A stretch of 64,000 nt of DNA from Monosiga brevicollis MX1 (taxonomy: Eukaryota > Opisthokonta > Choanoflagellata > Craspedida > Salpingoecidae). Shown in pieces: positions 24,231 to 41,600 of the stretch. Position 1 is the first letter of the stretch. Every line of letters starts with the position of its first letter. The position numbers and the translations under genes were made by a program. Location: positions 781,032 to 845,031 of the forward strand of contig NW_001865050.1 of the NCBI RefSeq assembly GCF_000002865.3, in the 5' to 3' direction. The notes beneath the pieces are model-generated. The model was not told the origin of the DNA, made no database searches, and saw only the letters and a list, made by a program, of their open reading frames with translations.

Positions 24231-24440
24231 ACACACACACAGACACACAGACACACAGACACACACACACACACAGACAGACACACAGACACAGACACAC
24301 AGACACACAGACACACAGACACAGACACACAGACACAGACACAGACACACACAGACACAGACACACACAGACACACACAGACACAGACACACACACACAC
24401 AGACACACACAGACACAGACACACACACACACACACACAC
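24231..24440. repeat. (CA)n/(CAGACA)n microsatellite
   Basis: About 210 bases of mixed ACAC and ACAGAC units, purine/pyrimidine alternating throughout. Confidence 0.95.
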
Positions 24441-24470
24441 ATGAATGACTGCGGACAAAGTCGTTTTATG

Positions 24471-24561
24471 TCTCTCTGTCTCTCTCCCCTCTCTGTCTCT
24501 CTCTCTGTCTCTCTCTCTGTCTCTCTCTCTGTCTCTCTCTCTGTTTCTGTCTCTCTCTTTT
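24471..24561. repeat. (CTCTCTGT)n repeat
   Basis: Tandem CTCTCTGT-like units with slight variation, 30 bases after the CA repeat. Confidence 0.9.
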
Positions 24562-24859
24562 CTTGGTGTCGTCGTGGCGCCATCAGTGTTCCAGAGGCTT
24601 TGGCAGCCAGGCGCGGGGCCAGCCGTGGGTTGCATTGGTAGTCTTTGCGCATCACGCTCATCGAAACACTTGTACTGCTTTTTGGAAGCGTCCAGTTGCT
24701 GTCGTTGTTACTCGTTTGGTTTTGGTTGACACGACGGCATAGCCCCGTTTCGCGCACAACCAGAGCACACGTCAAACCATTTGACCTCCATCCATTCTCG
24801 CAACAAGGGCGAGGTCTAGCTAGACCCAGGAGCAACGAACGCCAACGGCGTCATCCATC

Positions 24860-29846
<4,987 letters not shown>

Positions 29847-30277
29847 GTCTGATTTCTTTTGTAGTGATGACCAGGTGATGTGCGTGATGTATTTGCGACT
29901 GCGAGCCGACCAAGCTTTCTCAAGTGCTGAGATGAGCTCGATCCGTTCAACCTGGCAAAGGTGAATGACTGTCCATGACATGGTCTTCCTGATTGATGAC
30001 CGGGCGCTGGCCTCGCCACCCTCGAGTCACCGTTCAAATCCATCGAGAATGCTGCCTCACGTTCATAAATATCCATTCCTCTACAACCATCTATACCATC
30101 GAAAACACAACAGCCAAAAACCACCACACCTACAACAATAACCCCACCAACTCTAGCAACAAGTTTGCGTGTAGCTTTTACCGGATCTACAATAATTCAA
30201 CAAATTTCTGCATTAACTTAGTTTTCTTTTTGGCCGGTTGCTAATCTGTTGCGAGAAAAAAAAAAATAAAATAAAAT
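29847..30277. other. Intergenic region before the PPIP5K gene
   Basis: AT-rich sequence with AATAAAATAAAATATGG at the end: the A-rich leader runs straight into the ATG at 30278. No gene is seen. Confidence 0.5.
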
Positions 30278-33200
30278 ATGGCGTCGCCACGACGGAGCAA
30301 GGGTCAGGGGCGAAGCCGTAGCAATTCAGATGGCGCCGTCGTCCCTCCACTCAACCTACAGCCATCCATTGGTCGTTTGCTGGAGGAGGCCCGCAATCGT
30401 CTACAGGTGCGGTCACGGTCGGCGTTGCTCGCTCGACTGAGCGTGGTCGTGGTCAGCCCGCCCGCGTTGGCGTGCAACTCACAAAGCGTTTGTTGGTCCG
30501 ATGCAGACGGACGGTGAGGATCCCAAAGTCCGCTCTTATGCTCATTCAGAGGTATGTCGCTTAGCCACACCGTTTCATCAGCTCCCGTTTCTGGCTTGGG
30601 CGCGTGCCATGGCTTTTGCCATGCATCCCTCGGTCGTGCCTGACGAGCAACGGTGGCCTGGGTGTAGAATAACTCTGGGGACGCCACGCCAGCCACCACA
30701 CCAGTGTCGGCGGTTCCACAACATCACATGTTCAATGACACCTTCAACACACTCGAAGCCGTGGCCACCATGGCGGGCTCGGTGACCAGCCCACCCAGCG
30801 GCACGCCCAGCCCCGCACCTGGTGGCAGCCGACTCGAGCCACCGACCCCCGACGATCCACGTTCGCCCGTCAGTGGCAGTAATGATAACAAGGCCATGCG
30901 GCCTCGCTCGCAGAGTGACCCGGCCGAGCATGACAAGAAGCCTGTGCTGGTACGCTCGCTCCTCCGCTCTAAACTGCATGTCATGAAAGTTCTTGCTTTG
31001 TTCGCAGGGTGCTGGCTTTTAATGTGTGCTTGCACATTCTCATCGTCGATGGCATTTGCCTGTCCCCGACCTCGAATGCTTGCAGGACAATATTTGCTAC
31101 GTCACTTCACTTGCAACTTGGGTTGATTCAGAGAAGGATGAGGCACCTGCAGCACAAGTGCCGGTTCGTGCAACACAGAGAGATATAGATGTAGAGAGGG
31201 GGAGAAGGAGAGGTTGCGGTTGTGGACAATCTTTGGCCGTTGCGAGCTTTACCCTGCCCCGACCCTTGCTCATTGATGCCATTTTGCTGTGTCATCTTTG
31301 TGCAGGCCACGCCACCTTCTGGTCAGAACTCAAAAGATGGCAACAAGCTTCTCTCCCGGCGCTATACCTCGAGCACGGATGAATTTCGCTCCCCGCGCCG
31401 CCTTCATGATGGTGAGTGTGCACGTCCGAAGACCGTTGGCTTTGAAGCTCTTAGGGAGGACAATCTCTCATCCACATTGTGTCGAGCTGTTGCAGAAAGC
31501 GATCTTGCTGATGAGCGCCCGCTGCATCACGTGACACTGATGGTCATCGCTATGGAGAAGAAGGTTATGGCCAAGCCAATGCAGGTGTGTTTGTATGCCG
31601 TCGCCGGGATTCTGTGTGTTTGAGTGCGTGTGCGTGTTTGAGTGTGCGTGTGTGTGTGCGCGTGTGTGCTTGCTTTTTCCGGCCACCGGCACACTTTGCC
31701 GTTGTTGCTTCTCCTCATCTACGTGGGATGGAGGCATTTAGCGTTGTAGTTGAATTTCGTTTTGCTTTTTGCTTTTTGCTTTTTTTCTTTTTTCGTTTCT
31801 TACCCCTGTGCTCACTGGGCTCTGGTCGTGTCGGCGGCGGTGAGTTTGGCAGAACATTTTGAAGAACATGGCCGTGTATGCCGAGTTTCAAATCCTCGTC
31901 TTGTCAGAGTCACTTCTGATGAATGCGCCCGTGGAGCATTGGCCACTCTGCGATTGCCTTATCGCTTTTTACTCCTCCGGGTTTGTTGTCGCTTCATCGC
32001 TGCACGGCCATGAATCCGGTTCATAGCATTGTCCCCAGCGCCTCATTCTGTTGTCTTTGTCCGCTTCGCTCGGTGGTCGATTTGTGTCAACGTGCTGCCA
32101 TAGATATCCGCTGAGCAAGGTGCAAGACTACGTCAAATTGCGCTCACCCTTTCTCCTCAATGATCTGGCCACACAGCATCTCCTGCTAGACCGCCAGTCT
32201 GTCTACGAGTGAGTTTGTTTTTTCCCTGATGGCCCCACTACTACTCCTCCTGCCCATGTTTGATTGTCACCGCATCGGCCTCGGCTCTTCTAGGATTTTG
32301 GAGGAGAATGGAATTCCCTCGCCTCCACACATGGTGCTGCGACGCAGCGCTGGTGACGTGGTCGTCGAGCGGGAGGATGCCATTGAGATCAATGGCAAGG
32401 TCATGCCCAAGCCGTTTGTGATGAAGCCACTTGATGCCGAGAATCACAACGTACGCTCGAGCCATGCATTTTTGTCCGGGCCCCGGTACCCAAGACATGA
32501 AGTGCTTCAATTTTGTTTACTCCAACATGACCATTGTAATTGCTTATTTGACGTGCTTTGGCTCTTCAGATCTATGTCTACTTTTCACAGCATGATGGTG
32601 GCGGGGCGCAACACTTGTTTCGCAAGAAAAAAGATAAGGCCTCGGCCTTTTTGCCCGACTGTAACACGATTCCGGAAGAGGGGGATTTTATTTTTGAGCA
32701 ATTTCTGCCCACGGGGGGCACCGATATCAAAGTAAGCGCTTGGACGGAGTTGCTGGGCGGCGCTTCAGAAATGCTCGTCATGCTGAGGTACTTGGGGTGT
32801 GACACACGCTCCGCTCACACTTCGACCCTAGGTTTACACTGTTGGCCCCAACTACGCGCACGCGGAGGGTCGTAAGGCCCCCGTCGTCGATGGCAAGGTT
32901 CTTCGGGATGCCAACGGCAAGGAAGTGCGTTGCCCGATCCTCCTGACGACTTTTGAAAAGGTACGGCCGCTTGGCCTGAAGCGTTAGTGTTGATTTAGAT
33001 TGCAGGTCATCCGATGAAACTGGATTGGGTGTCTCAAGCATCTCTCGCGTCATGCGTTGTTTCTGTCAGGACATTGCGCGCCGCGTCACGCAGGCTTTCA
33101 AGCAAAATGTCTGCGGCTTTGATCTGCTGCGCACCTCCGACAACAAGTCCTTTGTGTGCGACGTCAATGGCTGGTCGTTTGTCAAGCGATCCCCGCACTA

Positions 33201-36179
33201 CTATGTAGACTGCGCTCGCATTTTGCGTGAAATGATTCTGTCCGCAATCAGCCCTCTACTCCTCAACAAGAGCTACCCTGTGCCGTCGGTGGATTACACT
33301 TCGGATTCTACAGATTTGCTTGCTTTGCAATCTCCCCAACAACCGTTGCGCCGTGATGCACCCGAACTGCGGTGTGTCATCGCCGTCATCCGTCATAGCG
33401 ATCGCACGCCCAAGGAGAAGCTCAAAATGAACGTGACACACGTGGAGCTGCTCGAGGTGTTCAAGCGCTGGTCCCCTGAAGGCATGTCCGCGACCAAGGA
33501 AGTCAAGCTGAAGTCGCGCAAGCATTTGCAGGACGTTCTTCGGCGCGTGCAGAACCTGCTGCGCTGGGACCAGCGCTTGTCGGACGAGGAGAAGAGCAAC
33601 CTCAAACAAATCGAGCACGTGTTGACACGCTGGCCCATCAGCGGCATCAACCGCAAGGTTCAGTTCAAGCCCACGTCTTACGTTCACACACGCACTGGCA
33701 AACCCATCATTAACAAGGCCCAACTCATCGTCAAGTGGGGTGGCGAGGTCACACCCATGGGCTTGGATCAAGCGCAGAAAGCAGGAGTCCAGTTTCGTGA
33801 GACCATGTATCCATCCAGTGATCAGGACAATGGTCTGCTGCGCCTGCACAGCACCTACCGCCACGACCTCAAGTTGTACAGCTCTGATGAAGGTCGTGTG
33901 CAGATGACTGCCGCGGCCTTTGCCAAGGGCCTGTTGCAACTTGATGGAGAGATCACTCCCATCTTGGTGAGCCTGGTTCGCAAGGATAACGCCGTCAACG
34001 CGTTGCTGGACGATACCAAGCCCGCGCGCGCGCAGATGGATGAGGTTAAGAAAAAAGTTCACGGCACGCTGCTTGCCGATCAGTCGTGGCCCGAAGTGGC
34101 GGCCAAGATCGCACCGCTCAGTGCCATGAGCTACTCACAGCGCAAAGCCTTGCGCAAGCTCGACAACCCACACAAAGCCATGACACGACTCTACAACTTG
34201 GTGGTCGACTTTGTGACGAGTCTCGGGGACCGCATCGAGCAAGATCCAAATGTCCGCGCCTATCAGGGCGAGCCCTTGGTGCTGCTGCGTCGGCGATGGG
34301 AGAAACTGCGCGATGAATTTTTTGACACAGCCAAGCAAAAAGTGAGTTTATTTTGATGTTAGCTCTGCACGTAGAAACTTCAGAAGCTTGGGCCAACAAG
34401 CTCCCATGGTCTGCTACCTTGCAGCACGCCAGGCGTTTTTAGTTGACCCCCGTTTTGCAATGGTTGGCCTGGCGTTTTTGTAGTTTGTGGTCTCCAAGAT
34501 TCCTGACATCCACGACTCGATCAAATACCACCTGCAACACAACGCGCACTTTGGCATTGACCAGAGTAGCGAAATTTTGACGCTGTCACAGGTTGGTTTG
34601 ACGGGTTTAGGCATACTTCTTAAAGCGACTGCCTCCAACGTTGGAAGACTCCGGGCAGTCCAGTGATTGACGCGAGATTCTCATGCGACCTGTGGCTCTT
34701 GCCCCTGCCAGCATTTGGCCAATGTTGTTGTGCCACAAGAGTACGGCGTGACCAACGAGGAGAAGCTTGGCATTGGTTATGCCATTGGTGAAGATCTCAT
34801 GCGCAAGGTGCGTGCTTGTTGTCAAATGACCCAATCTGCTGGACCTGTGGCACCTGTGCTGCCGTTGCGTTCGATTAAGTCATGCAATGGCTCCTTCCCG
34901 TGTAGATCGTGCACGATTTGCGAGTTTCGGCAGGCCAGGACGCCCAGCACGATGTCTTTCAGCATGAAGTCTCGCACCGCCTCAACTCTGGAGACAGCTT
35001 TATCAAAGTAAGTGTGACAAGCTCGTATTTGCGGGGGGAGGGGGGACAGAGAAGAGGGGCGTTGAGTCATAGGTGCGCCGTGCTGCCCCCTGCCTTTTTC
35101 GGCGCGACCTGATTGTATGCATGTCTGCGATGATGGTCCGCAGGTCCGCAGTCCCAATCGTCACGTGCGCACTCGGCTGTACTTCACGTCAGAGTCCCAC
35201 ATCCATGCCTTGGTAAACGTGTTGCGATGTGGCGACTACGGCCTCTTTAGTGCGGGGCCGACCCGCAAATACAGCTATTCCGACCTTGTTGAAGGTAATA
35301 AGACCTGTTTGATGCACATGGCTGAAAATTTGAATGAGAAAGTGGGGGGCACGAAAATAACAGTTGGGCGGCTTGAAATCATGTCGCCTTGCCTGGTCTG
35401 TTTGACTTCTTAGGTCAAAGCAAGGATGATCAAGCCGGTGCAACCGCCAATGGAGATGGTGATGCTGATCGTGATGAAGATTACCGCTCTCGCGCTGCCT
35501 CTGATCTGGCTTCGAGGTGAGCACGCTGTTGTTCAACTGCTTGCGATTGATTCCACGACCCTCATTCCGCACCGGTTTACTTCCGAATGTAGATGGCAGC
35601 CACGCCTGCAAGCCAACACGGATGTGCCGCTCGTCTCCTCTCCAGAGGCTTGGCTGAGTGCCAAGGTACCTGCAGCAAATCCATGTCTTGGGGGTGTCTT
35701 GCTTGATTCTGAATTTTCTCGTCGCCAACCCCCTCCTTTTTCTTCCCCCTCCACGTTCATCCTGCCACATCCATCCGACGCAGGCTTATATTTGCAAGCT
35801 TGAGGAGTTGGGCTACCTCACGCACATTGTGTGCCGGCTTTTTGAAAGACACGACATGGATGGCTCGGGTACGTGGGTTGTCGTTTGCAAGAGGCACCAT
35901 GAGTGGCTTGCTCTTTCCTCTTTTTCTTGCTTTTATTTTGTCTGATCTGGGTGCATTGCAATGTTCCCCCCAGATCCCGCTCGTTTTTTTGTGGAATGGG
36001 CGCTGAGTCCAGGTTTGCGCAGCGTCGAAGATAGCGAGGCAAGTGCAGCCACCAATCATGATGTCGAATTGGCACCATTGCGAATTTTGCATACGGGCAT
36101 GACGTTGGAGCAGGTGGAGCGCTTCTTCCAGAGTCTGCCATCTCGGGTGACGACGCCTACTGTGAGCGAATCAGCGTAA
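30278..36179 (+). CDS. PPIP5K: Diphosphoinositol pentakisphosphate kinase (PPIP5K/VIP1)
   Basis: PPIP5K has an ATP-grasp kinase that adds a 1-position diphosphate to InsP6/InsP7, and a histidine acid phosphatase-like domain that can remove it. N-terminal exons (30278-31400) encode a Ser/Pro-rich leader. Kinase exons read [36 protein letters not shown] (about 31945), [74 protein letters not shown] and [20 protein letters not shown] with GWSFVK. The phosphatase part has [19 protein letters not shown] (the family motif is usually RHGDRTPK), [15 protein letters not shown], and [17 protein letters not shown]. The C-terminal [13 protein letters not shown] matches the family end. The large exon 33070-34340 is uninterrupted. 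It is convergent with the SGNH gene. Confidence 0.9.
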
Positions 36180-36577
36180 TGTGTGATTTCCCTTCTTGTT
36201 ACCTGTTTGGCTACCGCAAGAGTATTTCGCGCGCCTCTGTTTTCTGGTGTCTTGGTGCTTTCTTTTTTGTCATTGCGGTGTTATTGTGCCGGTATCCGCC
36301 ACCACGAGTTGATGTTGATGCGATCGACCACCTTTAGTCTTCCGAAGCGATTTTGATTGAAGGTTGGTTGTCCTTATTGGCTCATGTGCCAAGAACGACA
36401 CCAGTAAAATGACAGAACGACATCACATTGCGGCTTTGTATGCCATGTGGTTTCAAACGTGGTACGGAGCTTCTGTGAAGGTGGAGGGCGGCGGCCCCGT
36501 TGACGTGTATGTTCATATGTACCGAGCAGGCTCAGCCTGCATGGGGCATCAATTGGCATTTGAAAGGCCAAAGTCAA
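36180..36577. other. Convergent intergenic region
   Basis: About 400 bases between the ends of PPIP5K (+) and the SGNH gene (-). No gene or clear poly(A) signal was recognised. Confidence 0.4.
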
Positions 36578-38169
36578 TCAGTGCTTCTGCGGCGTGCTGA
36601 GAAGCTTGCCTTCCAGCCATGGGGCAAGGTGCTCATGCAAAAGGGGAAGATAGCGGCGATTCATATGAAAGCCATCACCAATGTCGTAGGTGTCACTGCG
36701 GGGCATTGTGGCACAGTTCAAACCATGCGTGAAGCCGTGCGGACACGTCAGGCAGGAACACAGGTTAATTTCGTGAGCAGGTCGCTGAACAAATGGTCAA
36801 CGTACCATAGTGCATGTCCCGAGGAGTCTAACAAAGATGAGAAAAAGTCGAGAACAGCAATGCCGGGGATGGACTGCACACGTTGTGCCAGGCTATCATT
36901 CCATTGTTGGATGACATGATGCAAACGACGGCCGTCGGGGCTACTGTGGCTGGGGGGGATGGGGCGCACGGGGTGGAGCAGAATCTGGCGCCATCCATGC
37001 TGGCATTGAAGGTCTTGCAAGCCGGCAACAAAGCCTTGGAGGGTGGCGGCAATGGCCGATTCCAAGTCTGGATATTTTGGGGGCCGATGCGGACCGAAGT
37101 GCTTGGGCGAGGCCACGATGGTGCCATCTTCTCGAAGATCGATTTCACCGGCACTTACAATGACAATGCTGTCAGCAGGAATTGAGGCGGCAGCCGCCAG
37201 CAACGTCGCACGATGGATTGAGGGGCGGGGCAGGTTGGGCGTGAAGTGCCACGCCTTCACACCCATGGCCAGGCGCGGGTGCATGACCACATGACCAGGC
37301 GGACAAACAGGAACGCTCGTCCAGGCCATGGGCAAGATATGGGAGTCACCCAAGAGATAGAGGGCTTTGGTGGCCAACTCCGTTTTGGGCCAAGGTAAGA
37401 GGCGCGCGAGACACACGGCGTAGCGAACTTCGGCGCTGTATTGGCGGATGAGCTGCGCCCTGTGTTGATCAAGCAGATGGGCAATGGCGGGCGCCATGTG
37501 CTGGGCAGCAGCCGGGGCCGTCACGCTTTGCAGGACAAAGGCATGCAATAGCATGCCTTGGTGATATTTGTTGGGTTCGGCGGACGAGGCAGCGTCCATC
37601 ACGGGCTGCCACCACTCTCGTACATGCAGAAGCTTCAATGTGGGTGAGCCCTCGGCGTCATTCCCGCGGGCATCACCGGGTGGCCACGATGATGGGAAAA
37701 GCCGCTCGGTGGCACCTCGCTGGATGGCCAAAGCTGTGCGATTCTGGCCCTGGTTGTGCAAGAGCCTTGACAAGTGATACAGCCAACCGCAGACCTCGAG
37801 CTGCGTCAGAACAAGGGAGCGTGGCTGAGTATCTGTAGGTCTGACCAAGATTGTCTGGAAAGCAGCCGCCCGCAATGCAGTGCAGATATGGACGATGCCA
37901 ACACCGGCATCCCCTCCAGCTTCGGCTGCTACTTTGCCTAACAAAAAGTGGGATTTGGCAAGTCCCACAGGAGAAAGCGTGGCAGCTTCTTGAGCAGCGG
38001 CCTCCGCCAAGGCCCGTGTAAGGTCTGGCCGCCGGCGCTCCTCTCGCCAGGCTGCATACAGGAGGCGCTCCCAAGCGGGCGCCGAGGCATCACGCCGGCT
38101 CGGTATCGCCAGCCGCGCCGCTGCAATAACGCTGGCCAACTCATCATGCTCGACAGCAGCCTGAGCCAT
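36578..38169 (-). CDS. TPR-like helical domain fused to an SGNH-type hydrolase
   Basis: One large exon (38169 to about 36811) and one small last exon join in phase at GCACTATG|GTACGT and CCGCAG|TGACAC (about 36706). The first 260 residues are Ala-rich helices that look TPR-like (for example GLAKSHFLLGKVAAEAGG, LSRLLHNQGQNRTALAI). The second half has SGNH hallmarks: LYLLGDSHILPMAW (block I, nucleophile Ser), VIVSAGEIDLREDG (a GEID motif shared by some bacterial SGNH proteins) and, in the last exon, IGDGFHMNRRYLPLLHEHL (block V, catalytic Asp and His). It may be an esterase or acyl hydrolase; the substrate is unknown and no signal peptide is seen. The ATG at 38169 is the first in frame; a GTG lies five codons upstream. 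The joined last exon restores the DxxH motif that an unspliced reading would lack. Confidence 0.65.
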
Positions 38170-38263
38170 CACACTCGCGCCCACTCAAGATGGCAGTGAG
38201 CTGGCCTCGACCGGCGGATCAAATCAGGTACTTTTGGTGCTAAAAATGCGCGAAAGAGATTCA

Positions 38264-38328
<65 letters not shown>

Positions 38329-38602
38329 CGAACAAAACAAAAAAAAAAAGCAAACAAAAAAAAGCCACCTCTTAAAGTTGAGCGATTAACGTTAACGTTC
38401 TTGATCTGGCAAAAAGACCGGACCACAAGAAGGCGAAACGCAAAGAGAGAGGGTTGGTCAGATTTGTTAGATTCGATTTGCTCCACATGTCGGTGTCTCT
38501 TTGACCAGCAACGGTTTATTCATTTCTTTTCTCTTGAACGACAAGGTGTCAAAAGGCGATGGATGAGGCAGAGGGCCAGCCGCCGGCTCACATTCATCTC
38601 TT
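38170..38602. other. Intergenic region with (GT)n microsatellite
   Basis: It lies between the pecanex stop and the SGNH start, both on the minus strand. A (GT)n run of about 30 units is at 38267-38327, followed by A-rich DNA. Confidence 0.6.
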
Positions 38603-41600
38603 CTACACGTCCACGGCATCGTCAACCATGTCAATGTCCAAGTGGGTCATTGTCGAGGACTGCAGCTGCTCTGTCATGGCTACATCAATCACCGTCTCGA
38701 TTTCAGTCTCTTGGTCAGAGGCCGCCTCCTGGAACAGCACCTCAGAGTCAGCCTCGGATGTGCGGCCCTCGTGGTGAGGACCATTGTGAGAAGTTGTTTG
38801 CTCTGGTCCCATGGTCGTGGCAGTCTCTTGAACACTGCTTTGATGTGGGCGTGCAGGCCGATGGTCGCTGGCTCTTGAACCGATGCTCGGTCCACCGAGA
38901 TCCCCACCACCACTGCCAAAAGCGAACATGGCTGCAAAGCGCTGCTGAAGCCACCGCGCCGTCTGCACAAACCAAGCGACGGGGTCTGGTAGATCGGGCT
39001 TCTGCGTGTAGCTGGTCACGATTGGGCTGACAAAGATGGGGTAGCCCACGGGTTGATCATTTGATTGCGAGATCATATTGCGCAACACACAGATGCAGTT
39101 TTGAATCGAGCCGCGCTCGAGGGCAGGGTTGCGCAGGAAGAGCACCTCCTGCTGCTGTGCCGCCCAGAGGCCACGCACGCACTCGCGATTGACCTTGAAC
39201 AGCTTGTAGCTCCGATAACGCCCCGTCAAAGACACAATGAAGAACTCGCGGTTGTAGGAGGAGTCGTCCAGGTTATAGCGCAGCGATAAGAGCGACGGAA
39301 AGTCAGACATGACTGAGTGGCGCCACGAGCGATCAGCTTCGTTGCAAATGACTGTTCGCATCATGCTCTTGCGATCATCGTAATCCTGGATTGACTCAAA
39401 CAGCGTGGTCATGTCTTCATATTCAGCTGGGTCCAAAAAGTGGTCTTGGTGTAAACGCAGCGCCATCCGCGCACTGCGATACACAAGCCGTGGCACAGCC
39501 TCAGGCACAGCCAGCTCCAACCAACGGTCTTGAACACCCGACGGCTTTAAAAGTCCGGAAAACAGAGCGTGGTAGCCATGCAAAAAGGCATCCGACTGGG
39601 CGCGTAGTTGCTGCATCTTGCGCAGCATTGTCCGCCGAGCCAGGAGTGACAAAGCAAAACACAGGCGAACCGTATCGTGTTCAATGGTCAACGTGGCGGC
39701 CGACTCCGCCGAATCTAATACGCTCACATCATCAGCCGCGTCCGTGCGCGCCTGCTCTAGGCAATGCTTCAGCCAATCACCGTAGTGTTCGTAGAAACGC
39801 TGCAGACTCATACCACGCTTGCGTGCGTCATAGTCTTCGTGATACTGTATCACGAACAGCGGGTCCCAGTTGACGAAATCTGGGTGATACTCTTTGAGGA
39901 CCGCCTGCACCTCAGGTGAGGCCAAGAGGCGACAGGTCAGTTCGGCATCTGTGGCCATGTAGTACACGATTGCGCGCGACAGCATGTCAAAGAGTACGCG
40001 GCAGAGCTCGTAGGACCCAAACATGCTGCTTGCTGGATTCAAACTGATTGAATAGCCCTTGAGTACGTACATGGGGGAGACGGCCTCCCAAGCGTAGGTT
40101 TGTTGGCGCAAGATGGCACGGCACGAGAGCCACGGCAACCGCGTGCACGGGCGGCAGCGCTGGCACAGGTCACGGTCGTCATTGGGATCACGGTCCAGCG
40201 CCTCGAGCTCACGCGACTGGCAGTAGGTGCCAGCAAATTCGAGGCCGCGAATTTGAAACGCCACAAATCCATCACCTCGCTCGATGATATGCACAAAGAT
40301 GGTCATGCGATTATCTAGGTCACACATGAGAAAAACGTCGCCGGCCGACACGACACCCCAACGACCCTCTTGGATGTCACGTGCAAGCTGCAATCGAAGC
40401 TTGAGCAGTACGTGTTGGTAAAAAATGCCGTTGAGCTCGTTGGCAGGCACGTCCAACATTCGGCCGCGAGAATCATAGCGCAGGGTGGCTTGCTCCAGTG
40501 CAGATGTTCGGTAATCTTTTTCCCAAAAGCGGATTGGGCGAAAGTAGGACACCAGGAAGATGGCCGACCCCATCACAGGGTAAAGTGGCGCCGACACGAG
40601 TGCCGCAATGCCCGACTGCACCACCATGACAATGAGATGAGGGAGGGCAAGAGGCCAGGTAAAGGCATGCAAGCCTGATCCCAGGACATCGTGCATGTGG
40701 TACACTCCATTGTAGGTCAGAAGGAATCGCAACTTCAAGAGCCACTCGTAGCCCTTGGCAAGCAGAAAATGCACGACAAAGAGATCCACAACAGGCGTCT
40801 CCGATAGTGATACGTCATACGCACTCGCCAGCTCAACTGCAGCCATGGCAACATATACCAGGGACAGGTCGCCGCTGCGCAGACGCAGAGCCTTGTGCCC
40901 GCCCAGGGCCAGCAAAAGGCTGCCCACGGGGGTACCCCATCGATCAACAAGAACTTCAGCTGAGTCGTTGATAAAGGCCAAGATGGCCAGCGGCAGCAGC
41001 ACGTGCAGCAAGCTGCGGTTTAGCCAAAACTCAAGCTGCTCAACCCAGGACGCGACAGGGCGCTTGGGATTGAGAATTGTGCCAGCCTCACGGTTGGTCA
41101 GGAGCGGCTGTTTTCGGAATCCAAACGGAAAAGCGGCTCGGAGCTGATGCAGCACGTAGTAAAGAAGGAAACTCACACCACAGCAAACGGCAGTGGCCGA
41201 ATGGCGCAGGTGGGGTTGTGCTGCCGCAAACAAGCCCGTAAGCACAATGAGCAGCCAAATGAGCAGCTGCGCTGTGGCGCACAAAGCGTCCCACGCGGCG
41301 CGGCGCTGAAAAAGTCGCCTCTGCGAGTTCTCGAAGGTGCTCATAAAGCTCGGCGTGTTGCTTTCTGCTACGCCCGGAGCACGGTCTGCATCCGGCTCGA
41401 CATGAGGATCGACGCTGCGGGGCACATCGAAAGGGGCACCCTCGCTGGTGCTATCAAGAGCGGTGGTGTTGGTCGTTGTCGTGGCCGCTAGCAGGGTAGA
41501 CCCAGGCTCAATGGTTTCAGACATTGTGCTGTTGGCATTGCTTGGTGAGCGAGTCTTGCCTCGAGAAGCAGCACGCTCAAAGAAAAGCAGAAGGCCGTCA

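Larger units (their letters stand above)
23636..24859. other. Intergenic region with two long microsatellites
   Basis: No convincing gene is present. The stretch is pyrimidine-rich (about 23800-24230) and then repetitive (24231-24561). The last 300 bases probably hold the kinesin promoter and 5' UTR. Confidence 0.5.

Noticed and set aside
24231-24561. Long open frames encoding Cys-Val or His-Thr repeats
   Set aside because: Pure microsatellite translation; no coding signal beyond the repeat.
33256-34062. 268-codon minus-strand frame inside PPIP5K
   Set aside because: It overlaps the well-conserved phosphatase exon and is a composition shadow.
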